From: an uncultured Oscillospiraceae bacterium
GTDB lineage: Bacteria; Bacillota_A; Clostridia; Oscillospirales; Oscillospiraceae
Reading direction: 5' to 3'
DNA: 38,457 bases
Assembly: GCA_900770015.1 (NCBI GenBank)
Contig: CAAGIU010000229.1
Coordinates: forward strand, 1 to 38,457
Both the position numbers and the translations under genes were made by a program. Below the pieces are notes generated by a model. The model was given only the letters and a program-made list of their open reading frames with translations. It made no database searches and was not told the origin of the DNA. Positions 38,424 to 38,457 of the stretch are shown here, one piece after another; positions within the stretch are counted from its first letter, which is position 1; the number at the start of each line of letters is the position of its first letter.

Positions 38424-38457
38424 AAAAAGCCCGTTATTGAAGCAAAAAGCTGCTAAC

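Noticed and set aside
1..38457. CRISPR array, rRNA genes or antibiotic-resistance genes other than the broken MATE.
   Set aside because: I saw no regularly spaced repeats, no rRNA-like sequence and no other resistance protein among the genes.

Overview
This window is most of an integrative and conjugative element (ICE) from a Gram-positive gut-type bacterium, probably a clostridial (Bacillota) host. The evidence is the gene content: it matches the backbone known from Tn1549 and from Clostridioides difficile 630 CTn4/CTn5, whose locus numbers give the CD1107, CD1108, CD1112 and CD1845 family names. Strong GGAGG ribosome sites, moderate G+C and frequent TTG starts fit. The genus cannot be decided from the sequence. 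No integrase or excisionase is in the window, so the element must continue to the left.

Layout. 1-1250 (+ strand) is decayed cargo: the end of a membrane protein, a frameshifted MarR regulator and a MATE transporter with most of its middle deleted. 1251-1424 holds a candidate oriT: a 16-bp inverted repeat followed by an IncP-like nick sequence. From 1425 to 38086 nearly everything is on the minus strand and is transcribed right to left. At the far right (37565-38086, 36664-37536, 35430-36407) are an unknown leading gene, a winged-helix DUF6017 replication-type protein and a DUF3991/Toprim primase-like protein. Next come accessory proteins (LPD1, DUF3846, others), then the mating apparatus: PcfB-like DUF3801, VirD4 coupling ATPase, Maff2, VirB6, SpoVG, MT-A70 methylase, PrgI/VirB3, VirB4 and a VirB1-like M23+NlpC/P60 hydrolase. 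DUF4315, DUF4366 and a 1630-residue adhesin fused to its own class B sortase complete the surface part. A nucleotide-metabolism block follows (Nmad1-like, ThyX, dUTPase), then a divergent XRE regulator/SLOG pair with a shared inverted repeat. Last are topoisomerase III, more accessory proteins, MobC and the MOBP relaxase beside oriT.

How it works together (inference from families). MobC and the relaxase nick at oriT. VirD4 brings the relaxase-DNA to the VirB4/VirB6/PrgI/Maff2 channel. The wall hydrolase opens peptidoglycan, and the thioester adhesin-sortase may hold the partner cell. TopB, the primase-like protein and the DUF6017 protein maintain the circular or transferred form.

The right end (38379-38423) is the 3' part of a tRNA-Arg(CCT) gene from the anticodon loop through CCA, fused to non-tRNA sequence. 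This suggests integration into that tRNA and marks the likely right boundary.

The most unusual signal is a shared C-terminal tail, [K/R]PS[L/I]xxxL followed by a basic hydrophilic stretch ending in EL, AL, SL or similar. It occurs on about a dozen otherwise unrelated accessory proteins and is absent from the membrane channel proteins, the relaxase and the enzymes. It could be a common signal for type IV translocation or for a shared partner.
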